Assembly: GCF_036346615.1 (NCBI RefSeq)
Contig: NZ_CP107836.1
Location: 1,984,001-2,048,000 of the forward strand
Direction of reading: 5' to 3'
DNA length: 64,000 nt
From: Streptomyces sp. NBC_00523
GTDB lineage: Bacteria; Actinomycetota; Actinomycetes; Streptomycetales; Streptomycetaceae
Below are positions 1 to 7,477 of the stretch, piece by piece; the first letter of the stretch is position 1; each line of letters begins with the position of its first letter. The position numbers were made by a program, and so were the translations under genes. The notes below the pieces were generated by a model, which saw only the letters and a program-made list of their open reading frames with translations, searched no databases and was not told where the DNA came from.

Positions 1-475
1 CCATCCCGGTCCAGGCGAAGACGCCCAGGTTCTCCTGGCTGTACCAGGGCGGTGAACCGAAGAGCATGGCGGCGGCGGTGAGCGCGGCCATGGTGAGCAG
101 CCCGACCCGCCAGGTGGTGGGCCGGTCGGTGCGGGCGGCGACGGTGTAGAGCGCGATGACGGCGCTCATCACGACGGGGGCCGGCGGGTCCGCGGTGACC
201 AGTTCCACGACGGTCAGCGCCCCGGTGGCGGCGAGCACGGCCATCGGTTCGCGGCGGCGCCGGATCAGGGCCAGCGAGCTGAGCAGCATCAGCAGCAGGC
301 TGCTCGCGGCGGGGGTGCGGGCGCCGAAAGTGGGCCCGTCGTGCCCGCCGGGGTCCACGAACGAGGCGAAGACCATGGCCACGAGCACGCCCAGGGCGAG
401 CGCGCCGTCCAGCGCGAGGGGGTGGGCACGCAGCCAGTGGCGGACGCGCAGCACCCCGGTTCCGAGGGTGGTCAC
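1..475 (-). CDS. sensor histidine kinase, N-terminal part (cut by window edge)
   Basis: Only the first 158 codons are visible; the gene runs off the left edge. It starts at a GTG (475) because an in-frame TAG lies two codons upstream. The visible part is almost entirely hydrophobic: four or more candidate membrane helices (about residues 20-40, 50-70, 75-95, 100-115) separated by short Arg-rich loops. This is the layout of the membrane-sensing half of actinobacterial NarL-partner histidine kinases. The catalytic DHp/ATPase domains are outside the window, so the kinase call is inferred from this layout and from the remembered Streptomyces order, in which a sensor kinase sits beside pspA. No strong ribosome-binding site is visible. 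It could be another integral membrane protein. Confidence 0.6.
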   Translation of the reverse strand, partial: MTTLGTGVLRVRHWLRAHPLALDGALALGVLVAMVFASFVDPGGHDGPTFGARTPAASSLLLMLLSSLALIRRRREPMAVLAATGALTVVELVTADPPAPVVMSAVIALYTVAARTDRPTTWRVGLLTMAALTAAAMLFGSPPWYSQENLGVFAWTGM

Positions 476-542
476 GTCGGGCTACGTTACGGCGTGCCGC
501 TCGCGGCCCGGTCCGGCCCCGACCGGCGGGACGCCCCCGGGA

Positions 543-590
543 CGCACCCGTGCCCCGCGTCCGTCGGGCGGGCGCGGGGCACGGGGTGCG
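543..590 (-). terminator. GC-rich hairpin after pspAA
   Basis: Inverted repeat with arms 543-559 and 573-590 (one bulged G), just past the pspAA stop in its direction of transcription. There is no U-tract, as is common for Streptomyces terminators. It would separate pspA-pspAA from the downstream kinase gene. Confidence 0.5.
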
Positions 591-611
591 GGTGCTGGAG
601 AGCGGTCGGTG

Positions 612-890
612 TCAGCCGGGGATCAGTCCGTCGTCGCTGAGCATGGCGCGTACCTCTTCGAGGGTCGCGTCCGGCGACGGCAGGATCAGCTCGGACGGCT
701 CCAGGGAGTCGTCCGGCAAGGGTGAGCCGAGTTCGCGCACCCTTGCGAGGAGCGCGTGGAGCGTGGTGCGGAAGCCGGGTCCGTCACCGCGCTCCATCTC
801 GGCCAGCAGGGCGTCGTCGAGCTTGTCGAGCTCGGCGAGATGGCTGTCGGCCAGGACGACCTGGCCTTCCCCCATGATCCGTACGATCAT
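612..890 (-). CDS. pspAA: PspA-associated protein PspAA
   Basis: This 92-residue acidic protein begins with MIVRIMGEGQ, typical of the small PspAA domain that accompanies PspA in actinobacteria. The family is thought to act with PspA in the envelope-stress response. It has no signal peptide or membrane segment. It lies 9 nt downstream of pspA on the same strand, and its Shine-Dalgarno-like GAGGCGG overlaps the pspA stop codon, so the two are almost certainly cotranscribed and translationally coupled. A hairpin follows the stop. The family assignment rests on sequence character plus the PspA neighbour. The biochemical role of PspAA is not settled. Confidence 0.85.
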   Translation of the reverse strand: MIVRIMGEGQVVLADSHLAELDKLDDALLAEMERGDGPGFRTTLHALLARVRELGSPLPDDSLEPSELILPSPDATLEEVRAMLSDDGLIPG

Positions 891-899
891 GACGCCGCC

Positions 900-1688
900 T
901 CAGTTCTTGTCGAATTTGTGCGCCTGGCTGTTCTGCTGCTGGGCGTCCTGCGGGCCGCCCTCGATCGCCTGCTGCGAGGAGGAGCCGCCGGCCAGCTCGG
1001 CCTTCATGCGCTGGAGCTCCAGCTCCACATCCGTACCACCGGAGATCCGGTCCAGCTCGGCGGCGATGTCGTCCTTCGCCGTGCCGGTCGGGTCGTCCAG
1101 GGCGCCGGAGGCCAGCAGCTCGTCGATGGCACCGGCGCGGGCCTGGAGCTGCTGCGTCTTGTCCTCGGCCCGCTGGATCGCCAGGCCGACGTCGCCCATC
1201 TCCTCGGAGATGCCGGAGAAGGCCTCCCCGATCCGGGTCTGCGCCTGGGCCGCCGTGTAGGTGGCCTTGATGGTCTCCTTCTTCGTCCGGAAGGCGTCCA
1301 CCTTGGCCTGAAGCCGCTGGGCCGCGAGAGTGAGCTTCTCCTCCTCGCCCTGCAGCGTGGTGTGCTGCGTCTCCAGGTCGGTGACCTGCTGCTGGAGGGC
1401 GGCGCGGCGCGACAGCGCCTCGCGGGCCAGGTCCTCGCGGCCGAGCGCGAGCGCCTTGCGGCCCTGGTCCTCCAGCTTCGAGGACTGGCCCTGCAGCTGG
1501 TTCAGCTGCAGCTCCAGCCGCTTGCGCGAGGTCGCCACGTCGGCGACTCCGCGGCGCACCTTCTGAAGCAGCTCCAGCTGCTTCTGGTACGAGTAATCAA
1601 GGGTCTCGCGCGGATCCTCGGCCCGGTCAAGGGCCTTGTTTGCCTTCGCGCGGAAGATCATCCCCATACGCTTCATGACACCGCTCAT
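900..1688 (-). CDS. pspA: PspA/IM30 family envelope-stress protein
   Basis: A 262-residue, almost wholly charged/Gln-rich coiled-coil protein with the usual PspA/IM30 length. The N-terminus (MKRMGMIFRAKANKALDRAE from residue 5) is the amphipathic helix that binds stressed membrane, followed by the RETLDYSYQ stretch and long heptad helices to about residue 220. The C-terminal 40 residues are Gln/Ser-rich and likely disordered. Family role: ESCRT-III-like scaffold on the inner membrane face that preserves proton-motive force. It is first gene of a pspA-pspAA unit, and a sensor kinase gene lies further downstream. The start at 1688 (MSGVMKR) is chosen; MKRMG four codons in is an alternative. Confidence 0.92.
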   Translation of the reverse strand: MSGVMKRMGMIFRAKANKALDRAEDPRETLDYSYQKQLELLQKVRRGVADVATSRKRLELQLNQLQGQSSKLEDQGRKALALGREDLAREALSRRAALQQQVTDLETQHTTLQGEEEKLTLAAQRLQAKVDAFRTKKETIKATYTAAQAQTRIGEAFSGISEEMGDVGLAIQRAEDKTQQLQARAGAIDELLASGALDDPTGTAKDDIAAELDRISGGTDVELELQRMKAELAGGSSSQQAIEGGPQDAQQQNSQAHKFDKN

Positions 1689-1949
1689 GGGCTTCGCGCG
1701 CCCCCTTCTGACTCAACTGGGCTCCAGCACTCCAACAGAACCCACAGTACGGGCCCTGTCTCTATTACCGCACTGTTCGAGCATGGATGGGCTCCTCCCC
1801 AAGGACGACTGTGTCCCGGCTGCGCTCCGGCCCAGGGAGTAGGTGAGGCCCGTAGCGGCGCTCTCACATGGGCAAGGACGCAGGCCGTTGCCGGATCGTT
1901 CCCGGGCGGCCTGCGGGGATCCGCGAGCGACCCCGTACCCTTGGGCCTT

Positions 1950-2549
1950 GTGTTCCGTAGCCGCTCCAAGGAAGAGAAGGCCCCCACCGACAAGGTGACG
2001 GCGGACCTCTCCAAGACGCCCCGCGACCCGCAGGCCCCCAAGGGTCGCCCCACCCCCAAGCGCAGCGAGGCCCAGACGCAGCGCCGTCGTGCCTCCAGTG
2101 GTGCGCCGCTCGACCGCAAGGAGGCCGCGAAGCGGCAGCGCGAGGCGCGCCGAGTGGACATGGCCAAGCAGCGGGAGGCGCTCGCCAGTGGTGACGAGCG
2201 CTATCTGCCCGCGCGCGACAAGGGGCCGGTGCGCCGCTTCGTCCGCGACTTCGTGGACTCCCGCTTCTGCATCGCGGAGTACTTCCTGCCGCTCGCCGTG
2301 GTCATCCTGATCCTCAGCGTGATCCAGGTGCAGGGCATCCAGAACATCTCGCTGCTGCTCTGGCTGATCGTGATCGTGCTGATCGTGATCGACTCGATCG
2401 GGCTCGCGTTCCGCCTGCGCAAGCAGCTGAACACGCGGTTCCCGGACACGCCGAAGCGCGGCGCGGTCGCCTACGGGCTGATGCGTACGCTCCAGATGCG
2501 CCGGCTCCGGCTGCCGAAGCCGCAGGTCAAGCGCGGAGAGCGGCCCTGA
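1950..2549 (+). CDS. DUF3043 domain-containing membrane protein
   Basis: A 199-residue protein. A long hydrophilic, Lys/Arg-rich N-terminal half (residues 1-110, KRSEAQTQRR, RKEAAKRQRE) precedes two close membrane helices (about 118-135 and 140-160), then a basic C-terminal tail. This is the layout of DUF3043 proteins, conserved in actinobacteria with unknown function. GTG at 1950 is chosen because the long upstream extension of the same frame is antisense to pspA. A -10-like TACCCT (1936-1941) sits 8 nt before the start, suggesting a leaderless mRNA. The gene is divergent from pspA and followed closely by a methyltransferase. Confidence 0.8.
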   Translation: MFRSRSKEEKAPTDKVTADLSKTPRDPQAPKGRPTPKRSEAQTQRRRASSGAPLDRKEAAKRQREARRVDMAKQREALASGDERYLPARDKGPVRRFVRDFVDSRFCIAEYFLPLAVVILILSVIQVQGIQNISLLLWLIVIVLIVIDSIGLAFRLRKQLNTRFPDTPKRGAVAYGLMRTLQMRRLRLPKPQVKRGERP

Positions 2550-2578
2550 GCACCGAGCCGTCGGGCCCGGTCGGCGGT

Positions 2579-3391
2579 GTGTCCGCCGACCGGCCGGCCG
2601 GTGCCGTCTCCGGCTTCGCCGGGGCCTCGGCGGCCTGGACCAAGGGGCTGACCGGCCTGCGCAACACCGTGCGCCAGGAGCTGGTGGCCCGGCAGCTGGA
2701 CGAGCAGATCGCGGCCCGCTTCCCGGTCGGGCAGCGGCTGCGCATCCTGGACGTCGGCATGGGCCAGGGCACGCAGGCGCTGCGGCTGGCCCGGGCCGGG
2801 CACACCGTGACCGGTCTGGAGTCCGACGCGGAGATGCTGCGGCTCGCCCGTGAGGCGCTGGGCGGCGAGCCGGCCGGCATCCGCGAGCGGGTGCGGCTCA
2901 TCGAGGGCAACGGCCAGGACACCGGGGTCCACTTCCTGCCCGGCAGCTTCGACGTAGTCCTCTGCCACGGTGTGCTGATGTACGTCCAGGAGCCGGACGC
3001 CATGGTGGCGGGCCTGGCCCGGATGCTGGCGCCGGGCGGGCTGCTGTCGCTGCTCGTGCGGAACGCGGACGCGCTGGCGATGCGGCCGGGGATGGCCGGG
3101 GACTTCGCCGGGGCGCTGGCCGCGTTCGACTCCGACCGGTACACCAACCGTCTCGGCCTGTCCGTGCGCGCGGACCGGCTGGAGGCGCTGACGGCGACGC
3201 TGGCCTCGATCGCGGCGCCGCTGCACGCCTGGTACGGGGTGCGGCTCTTCACGGACCTCGTGAGCAACGAGGAGGAGCTGCCGCCGGTGGCGGAGCTGGA
3301 GCGGGTGCTTGCCGCGGAGGACCGGGCGGGCCGGACGGACCCGTATCGCGGGGTCGCGGCGCTGCTGCATCTGTGTGGCGTACGGGGCTGA
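2579..3391 (+). CDS. class I SAM-dependent methyltransferase
   Basis: About 270 residues with a Rossmann-type methyltransferase core. Motif I RILDVGMGQGTQALRLA is at about residues 57-73, an acidic residue ends strand 2 (GLESD), and FDVVLCHGVLMYV is motif IV with a hydrophobic post-motif strand. The rest matches the usual small-molecule methyltransferase length; the substrate is unknown. GTG 2579 is the first conventional start. A CTG at 2546 overlaps the previous stop as CTGA and has GGAGAG 7 nt upstream, so translation may begin 11 codons earlier. The overlap would couple it to the DUF3043 gene. Confidence 0.8.
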   Translation: MSADRPAGAVSGFAGASAAWTKGLTGLRNTVRQELVARQLDEQIAARFPVGQRLRILDVGMGQGTQALRLARAGHTVTGLESDAEMLRLAREALGGEPAGIRERVRLIEGNGQDTGVHFLPGSFDVVLCHGVLMYVQEPDAMVAGLARMLAPGGLLSLLVRNADALAMRPGMAGDFAGALAAFDSDRYTNRLGLSVRADRLEALTATLASIAAPLHAWYGVRLFTDLVSNEEELPPVAELERVLAAEDRAGRTDPYRGVAALLHLCGVRG

Positions 3392-3399
3392 AGGACTGC

Positions 3400-3424
3400 C
3401 CTCGATCGCCGGGCGGGCTTGATG
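3400..3424 (+). repeat. half-copy of a dispersed intergenic repeat
   Basis: The segment (CTCGATCGCCGGGCGGGCTT plus GAT) matches the right arm of the hairpin at 21409-21432 (CTCAATCGCCGGACGGGCTT plus GAT) with two changes. From memory this CCTCAATCGCCGGACGGGCT element recurs in intergenic regions of many Streptomyces genomes, often as terminator arms. Here only one arm is present. Confidence 0.5.
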
Positions 3425-3470
3425 GGCCCCCTCTGGATGCGCTCGACGGGCCACCCCCGGGGGCAAAAGT

Positions 3471-3476
3471 AATAAT
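3471..3476 (+). promoter_or_regulatory. AT-rich -10-like box abutting the protease start
   Basis: AATAAT stands out in the GC-rich background and ends 7 nt before the ATG at 3483, where transcription would begin at the start codon. No Shine-Dalgarno is present, consistent with a leaderless transcript. No clear -35 is seen. Confidence 0.35.
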
Positions 3477-3482
3477 CCGGAC

Positions 3483-4574
3483 ATGGATGCCATTCACTCC
3501 CGCCGCCGTGCGCGGCGGCTGTTGCTGCCTCTGTCCGCCGGGGTCTGCGCGATCGCGCTGGTGAGCGGTTGCTCCGGTTCGAGCGCTCCCGCCGCGGGGC
3601 CGGACGCGACGGCGTCCGGCTCGGCGCAGCCCGGTCCGGCCGCGAAGGCCGACGGGGATCTGCAGAGCGAGTACCAGTCCGCCATCAACGACGTGCTGCC
3701 GTCGGTCGTGCAGATCGACGCCTCCGAGAGCCTGGGCTCCGGTGTCGTCTACGACGCCAAGGGCCACATCGTCACCAACGCGCACGTCGTCGGCGACGAG
3801 AAGACGTTCAAGGTCACCGTGGCCACTGGCGAGAAGGTGATGAAGGCGTCGCTGGTCGCCGCCTACCCGCAGCAGGACCTGGCCGTCATCAAGCTGGACG
3901 ACGTGCCCGACGGGCTGCGGCCCGCGAAGTTCGGGGACTCGGAGAAGGTCGCGGTCGGGCAGATCGTGCTGGCGATGGGCTCGCCGCTCGGCCTGTCCAG
4001 CAGCGTCACCCAGGGCATCGTTTCAGCCCTCGGCCGCACCGTGAGCGAGAGCCGCTCGGGCGGCGGCACCGGGGCGACCATCGCCAACATGGTGCAGACC
4101 TCGGCGGCGATCAACCCGGGCAACAGCGGCGGGGCCCTCGTGAACCTGGACAGCCAGGTCATCGGCATCCCGACGCTCGCCGCGTCCGACCCCCAGATGG
4201 GCGACAGCGCGGCGCCGGGGATCGGCTTCGCCATCCCGGCCTCGATGGTGCGGACGGTCGCCGACCAGATCATCAAGAACGGCAAGGTCACCGACTCGGG
4301 CCGGGCTGCGCTCGACATCACCGGCCGCACGGTCGTCAACGACGACTACCGTCCGGCGGGCGTCGCGATCGTCAGCGTGCAGAAGGGCGGCGCGGCCGAG
4401 AAGGCGGGGCTGCGGGCCGGCGACATCATCGTGAAGGTGGACGACACGAAGGTCACCACGATCACCTCGCTCTCCGAGGCGCTGGCCGGTCACAAGCCGG
4501 GCCAGAAGGCGAAGGTGACGTACACGCGCGGGAGCGCGCAGAAGACGGCCGAAGTCACCCTCGGCGAGATCTGA
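3483..4574 (+). CDS. HtrA/DegP-like trypsin-family serine protease, lipoprotein, with PDZ domain
   Basis: A 363-residue protein. A basic N-terminus and hydrophobic stretch end in the lipobox LVSGC (Cys30), so it should be a lipid-anchored exported protein. After a Ala/Ser/Gly-rich linker the S1C protease core shows a complete triad: His101 (TNAHVV), Asp132 (QQDLAVIK) and Ser215 (NPGNSGGAL). A single PDZ domain covers about residues 285-360 (GAAEKAGLRAGDIIVKVDD). The family degrades or refolds damaged extracytoplasmic proteins. It is monocistronic, ending at a strong hairpin shared with the convergent small gene. The start is the only ATG that gives the full signal peptide. Confidence 0.93.
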   Translation: MDAIHSRRRARRLLLPLSAGVCAIALVSGCSGSSAPAAGPDATASGSAQPGPAAKADGDLQSEYQSAINDVLPSVVQIDASESLGSGVVYDAKGHIVTNAHVVGDEKTFKVTVATGEKVMKASLVAAYPQQDLAVIKLDDVPDGLRPAKFGDSEKVAVGQIVLAMGSPLGLSSSVTQGIVSALGRTVSESRSGGGTGATIANMVQTSAAINPGNSGGALVNLDSQVIGIPTLAASDPQMGDSAAPGIGFAIPASMVRTVADQIIKNGKVTDSGRAALDITGRTVVNDDYRPAGVAIVSVQKGGAAEKAGLRAGDIIVKVDDTKVTTITSLSEALAGHKPGQKAKVTYTRGSAQKTAEVTLGEI

Positions 4575-4586
4575 GCGTACGGAGAC

Positions 4587-4630
4587 GGCTGCCGCCGGAT
4601 GGGTCCGCGAGGGCCCGCCCGGCGGCAGCC
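4587..4630. terminator. bidirectional hairpin between convergent genes
   Basis: Perfect 12-bp arms (GGCTGCCGCCGG at 4587-4598, complement at 4619-4630) lie between the stops of the protease gene and the convergent 70-residue gene. There is no U-tract; it likely serves both strands. Confidence 0.65.
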
Positions 4631-4638
4631 GCGCGCCG

Positions 4639-4851
4639 TCAGCCCGCCGCGTCCGCCTGAAGGCTCATCGGGCCGTAGATCTTCGTGCCGTCGTCGAAGA
4701 GCGTGACCTGGTCCGCCCCGCCGTCCAGGAGTTCCTTCCAGTACTCACCGATCCAGGACTCCGCGTCGCCCTGGGTCGTGAACTCCTCCGGCCGCAGGGC
4801 CGGCTCCGTCTCCGTACCGTCGGACTTCTCGAACCGCCACGTCCACGCCAT
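4639..4851 (-). CDS. small conserved acidic protein, function unknown
   Basis: A 70-residue acidic protein beginning MAWTWRFEKSDG, with several Trp/Tyr residues and no membrane segment. I recall similar short proteins annotated as hypothetical in Streptomyces. The start at 4851 is supported by GGGAGG 6 nt upstream; a longer reading frame adds 26 residues without a ribosome-binding site. It is convergent with the protease gene and divergent from cobU. No function can be inferred. Confidence 0.75.
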   Translation of the reverse strand: MAWTWRFEKSDGTETEPALRPEEFTTQGDAESWIGEYWKELLDGGADQVTLFDDGTKIYGPMSLQADAAG

Positions 4852-4958
4852 GTGCGCCTCCCGGGTATGTCGTTCCCGTCGGCAGCCTAGAGCTTGTGCG
4901 GCGGATCTTCGAGGGCCCACGTCGCGCACCGCGCGCGGCGACGCGGGAGGATCGGAAC

Positions 4959-6164
4959 GTGGAACTGACTCTGCTCGGCACCGGAGCCCCCGACGGGCTG
5001 CCGCGGCCCGACTGTCCCTGCGCCGCCTGCGCCCTCGCCCGCGGAGCCGGCAGCCGGGCCGCGACCGCCCTCCTGGTCGATGACGCGCTGCTGCTCGACC
5101 TCACGCCCGGGGCGGTGTTCGCCGCCGCCCGCGCCGGCCGCTCGCTCACCGGCGTACGCCAGGTCCTGCTGACCCACCCCCACGACGGACCCGCCGTCGA
5201 GCTGCCCGTCGGACTCCCCCCGGCCGGCCGGGTCCCGGACGGGCGGGTGCTGACGCTGATCAGCGGCCACCGGGTACGGGCCGTGCCGATGGACGCGCCC
5301 GGCACGGGGTACGAGGTGACCTCGCCGGAGGGCGCCCGGCTGCTGTACCTCCCGCCGGGCGGCGCACCGGCCGGGCTGACCGACCCGGTGGCGCAGCCGT
5401 ACGACCTGGTCGCCGCGGACGTCGTCGGGCGGCCCGACGCCGTGGCGCGGCTGCGGTCCGTCGAGGCGATCGGGCCCGCCACGGAGCTGATCGCCGTCCA
5501 TCTGGGCCACGACGCGCCGCCCGCCCCCGAGCTGGAACGGCGGCTCGCCGCGGCCGGGGCCCGGGCGGTGCCGGACGGTACGACGCTGGCGGTCGGCGGC
5601 TTCCGCGCCCCGGCCCCGGCGGTCCCCCGGCGCACCCTGGTCACCGGCGGCGCCCGTTCCGGGAAGTCCGTCGAGGCGGAACGGCGCCTGGAGACGTATC
5701 CGGAGGTCGTGTACGTGGCGACGGGCGGCGCCCGGGACGGGGACGCGGACTGGGCGGCCCGGGTCGGGCTGCACCGGGAGCGCCGTCCGGCCGCCTGGCG
5801 CACCGAGGAGACCTGTGAGCTCGCGGAGCTGCTGTCGTCGGACGGGCCGCCCCTGCTCATCGACTGCCTGTCGCTGTGGCTGACGGACGCGATGGACCGG
5901 GTGGACGCCTGGGACGACGCGGCGTGGGCGGAGGGCGGCGAGCGGGCGCTGCGGGTCAGGACGGCGGAGCTGGTCGCTGCGGTGCGCGGGACGCGGCGCA
6001 CGGTGGTCCTGGTGACCAACGAGACCGGCTCCGGGGTGGTGCCGGCGACGGCGGCCGGGCGGCGCTTCCGGGACGAGCTGGGCCGGCTGAACGCGGCGGT
6101 GGCCGGGGAGTGCGAGCAGGTGCTGCTGGTGGTGGCGGGCCAGGTGCTGCCGCTGCGCGGCTGA
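4959..6164 (+). CDS. cobU: adenosylcobinamide kinase/GTP guanylyltransferase (CobU/CobP) with N-terminal beta-lactamase-fold remnant
   Basis: A 401-residue two-part protein. The C-terminal ~180 residues are CobU: Walker A GGARSGKS (Lys236), the ARVGLHRERRP segment with the His that carries GMP, LIDCLSLWLTD (Walker B region), and TNETGSGVVP. This domain phosphorylates adenosylcobinamide and adds GMP in the cobalamin nucleotide-loop pathway. The N-terminal ~215 residues start like a metallo-beta-lactamase fold (ELTLLGTGAP) but carry THPHDGP in place of the HxHxDH metal motif, so it is probably catalytically dead. GTG 4959 follows GGGAGG at good spacing. It is upstream of cobT and likely cotranscribed. 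Confidence 0.9.
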   Translation: MELTLLGTGAPDGLPRPDCPCAACALARGAGSRAATALLVDDALLLDLTPGAVFAAARAGRSLTGVRQVLLTHPHDGPAVELPVGLPPAGRVPDGRVLTLISGHRVRAVPMDAPGTGYEVTSPEGARLLYLPPGGAPAGLTDPVAQPYDLVAADVVGRPDAVARLRSVEAIGPATELIAVHLGHDAPPAPELERRLAAAGARAVPDGTTLAVGGFRAPAPAVPRRTLVTGGARSGKSVEAERRLETYPEVVYVATGGARDGDADWAARVGLHRERRPAAWRTEETCELAELLSSDGPPLLIDCLSLWLTDAMDRVDAWDDAAWAEGGERALRVRTAELVAAVRGTRRTVVLVTNETGSGVVPATAAGRRFRDELGRLNAAVAGECEQVLLVVAGQVLPLRG

Positions 6165-6291
6165 GGGGGCGGGGCCCGGGCGCGGGGCCATACCGGGCGG
6201 GCCCGGAAAACGTGACGGGTACTGTTCCGCAGGGAGCCCGCCGCCGGGCTCCCCGGACCACTCCCCGTATCGACCCGCGAGGCAGACCCCC

Positions 6292-7380
6292 GTGAATCTG
6301 GACGACTTCTCCGACCTGATCGAGCGCCCCGACGGGGGCGTACGGCGCGATGCCGAGGAACGCCGGGAGCGGCTCATCGTGCCCCCGGGCGCCCTCGGCC
6401 GTCTGGACGAGCTGGGCGAGTGGCTGTCGATCGCGCAGCAGTCCGCGCCGGTGCGGACGATCGAGCAGCCGCGCGTGGTGCTGTTCGCGGGTGACCACGG
6501 GGTGGCCGGACTCGATGTGTCCGGCCGCGCGGCCTCCACCGCGCACGAGCTGGTCCGGGCCACGCTGGACGGTTCGACCCCGCTGGCGGTCCTGGCCCGC
6601 CGGTTCTCGGTGCCGGTGCGGATCGTGGACGCCGGACTCGACTGCGACCCGGAACTGCTGCCCGAGGCCGTCGTACGGACCCGGGTGCGGCGCGGCAGCG
6701 GCCGCATCGACGTCGAGGACGCGCTGACGGCCGAGGAGGCCGAGGCCGCCGTGCGGCTCGGGATCGCGGTGGCCGACGAGGAGGCCGACTCGGGCACCGA
6801 TCTGGTGGTGCTCGGCGACCTCAGTGTGGGCGGCACGACGGCGGCGGCCACGCTGATCGCGGCGCTGTGCGGCACGGACGCCTCCGTGGTGACCGGGCGC
6901 GGTGGCGCGGGGATCGACGACCTGGCGTGGATGCGCAAGTGCGCGACGATCCGTGACGCGCTGCGCCGGGCCCGGCCGGTCCTGGGCGACCAGCTGGCGC
7001 TGCTGGCCACCGTGGGCGGGGCGGACCTGGCGGCGATGACCGGCTTCCTGCTCCAGTGCGCGGTGCGGCGGCTGCCCGTGGTCCTGGACGGGGTGGTCGG
7101 CGCGGCGGCGGCGCTGGTCGGCCAGCGGGCCGCGTTCCGGGCGCCGGACTGGTGGCTGGCGGGCCAGCTGAGCGGGGAGCCGGCGCAGGCGAAGGCCCTC
7201 GACCGGATGGCGCTCAACCCGCTGCTCGATCACGGCGTCATCGTGGGCGAGGGATGCGGGGCACTGCTCGCCCTTCCCTTCGTCCAGGCCGCCGCCGCGC
7301 TGGCCGCCGAGCTGCCCGAGCGGGAGCCGGAGCCGGCGGAGGGCGGCGCGGACGAGGAGAAGGACGAGCCGACGGACTGA
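6292..7380 (+). CDS. cobT: nicotinate-nucleotide--dimethylbenzimidazole phosphoribosyltransferase
   Basis: A 362-residue CobT. GDHGVAGLDVS (about residues 65-75) and the Gly-rich GRGGAGID segment bind nicotinate mononucleotide. The C-terminal GEGCGALLALPF carries the catalytic Glu. The enzyme transfers ribose phosphate to dimethylbenzimidazole, giving alpha-ribazole phosphate for the lower ligand of cobalamin. It sits 127 nt after cobU on the same strand. Its last 20 residues are Glu/Asp-rich and are probably a disordered tail. GTG 6292 preserves the usual N-terminus; the upstream GAGGCAG is a moderate ribosome-binding site. Confidence 0.95.
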   Translation: MNLDDFSDLIERPDGGVRRDAEERRERLIVPPGALGRLDELGEWLSIAQQSAPVRTIEQPRVVLFAGDHGVAGLDVSGRAASTAHELVRATLDGSTPLAVLARRFSVPVRIVDAGLDCDPELLPEAVVRTRVRRGSGRIDVEDALTAEEAEAAVRLGIAVADEEADSGTDLVVLGDLSVGGTTAAATLIAALCGTDASVVTGRGGAGIDDLAWMRKCATIRDALRRARPVLGDQLALLATVGGADLAAMTGFLLQCAVRRLPVVLDGVVGAAAALVGQRAAFRAPDWWLAGQLSGEPAQAKALDRMALNPLLDHGVIVGEGCGALLALPFVQAAAALAAELPEREPEPAEGGADEEKDEPTD

Positions 7381-7389
7381 CGCCGGCCC

Positions 7390-7423
7390 CGCTCCGCGTC
7401 CGGCCGACACCGGCCGCGGAGCG
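7390..7423 (+). terminator. hairpin after cobT
   Basis: Arms CGCTCCGCG (7390-7398) and CGCGGAGCG (7415-7423) enclose a smaller GGCC/GGCC stem, just past the cobT stop. No U-tract. Confidence 0.45.
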
Positions 7424-7477
7424 CCCCCTCATGCAGCGCGATGCCCCATATGATCGCTTTTCATGGGAGAGGTCGGT

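Noticed and set aside
756..1949. Long plus-strand frame running into the DUF3043 gene
   Set aside because: It is antisense to pspA and low-complexity; the real gene starts at GTG 1950.
6165..6291. Possible cobalamin riboswitch before cobT
   Set aside because: No B12-box-like sequence or conserved fold is visible.
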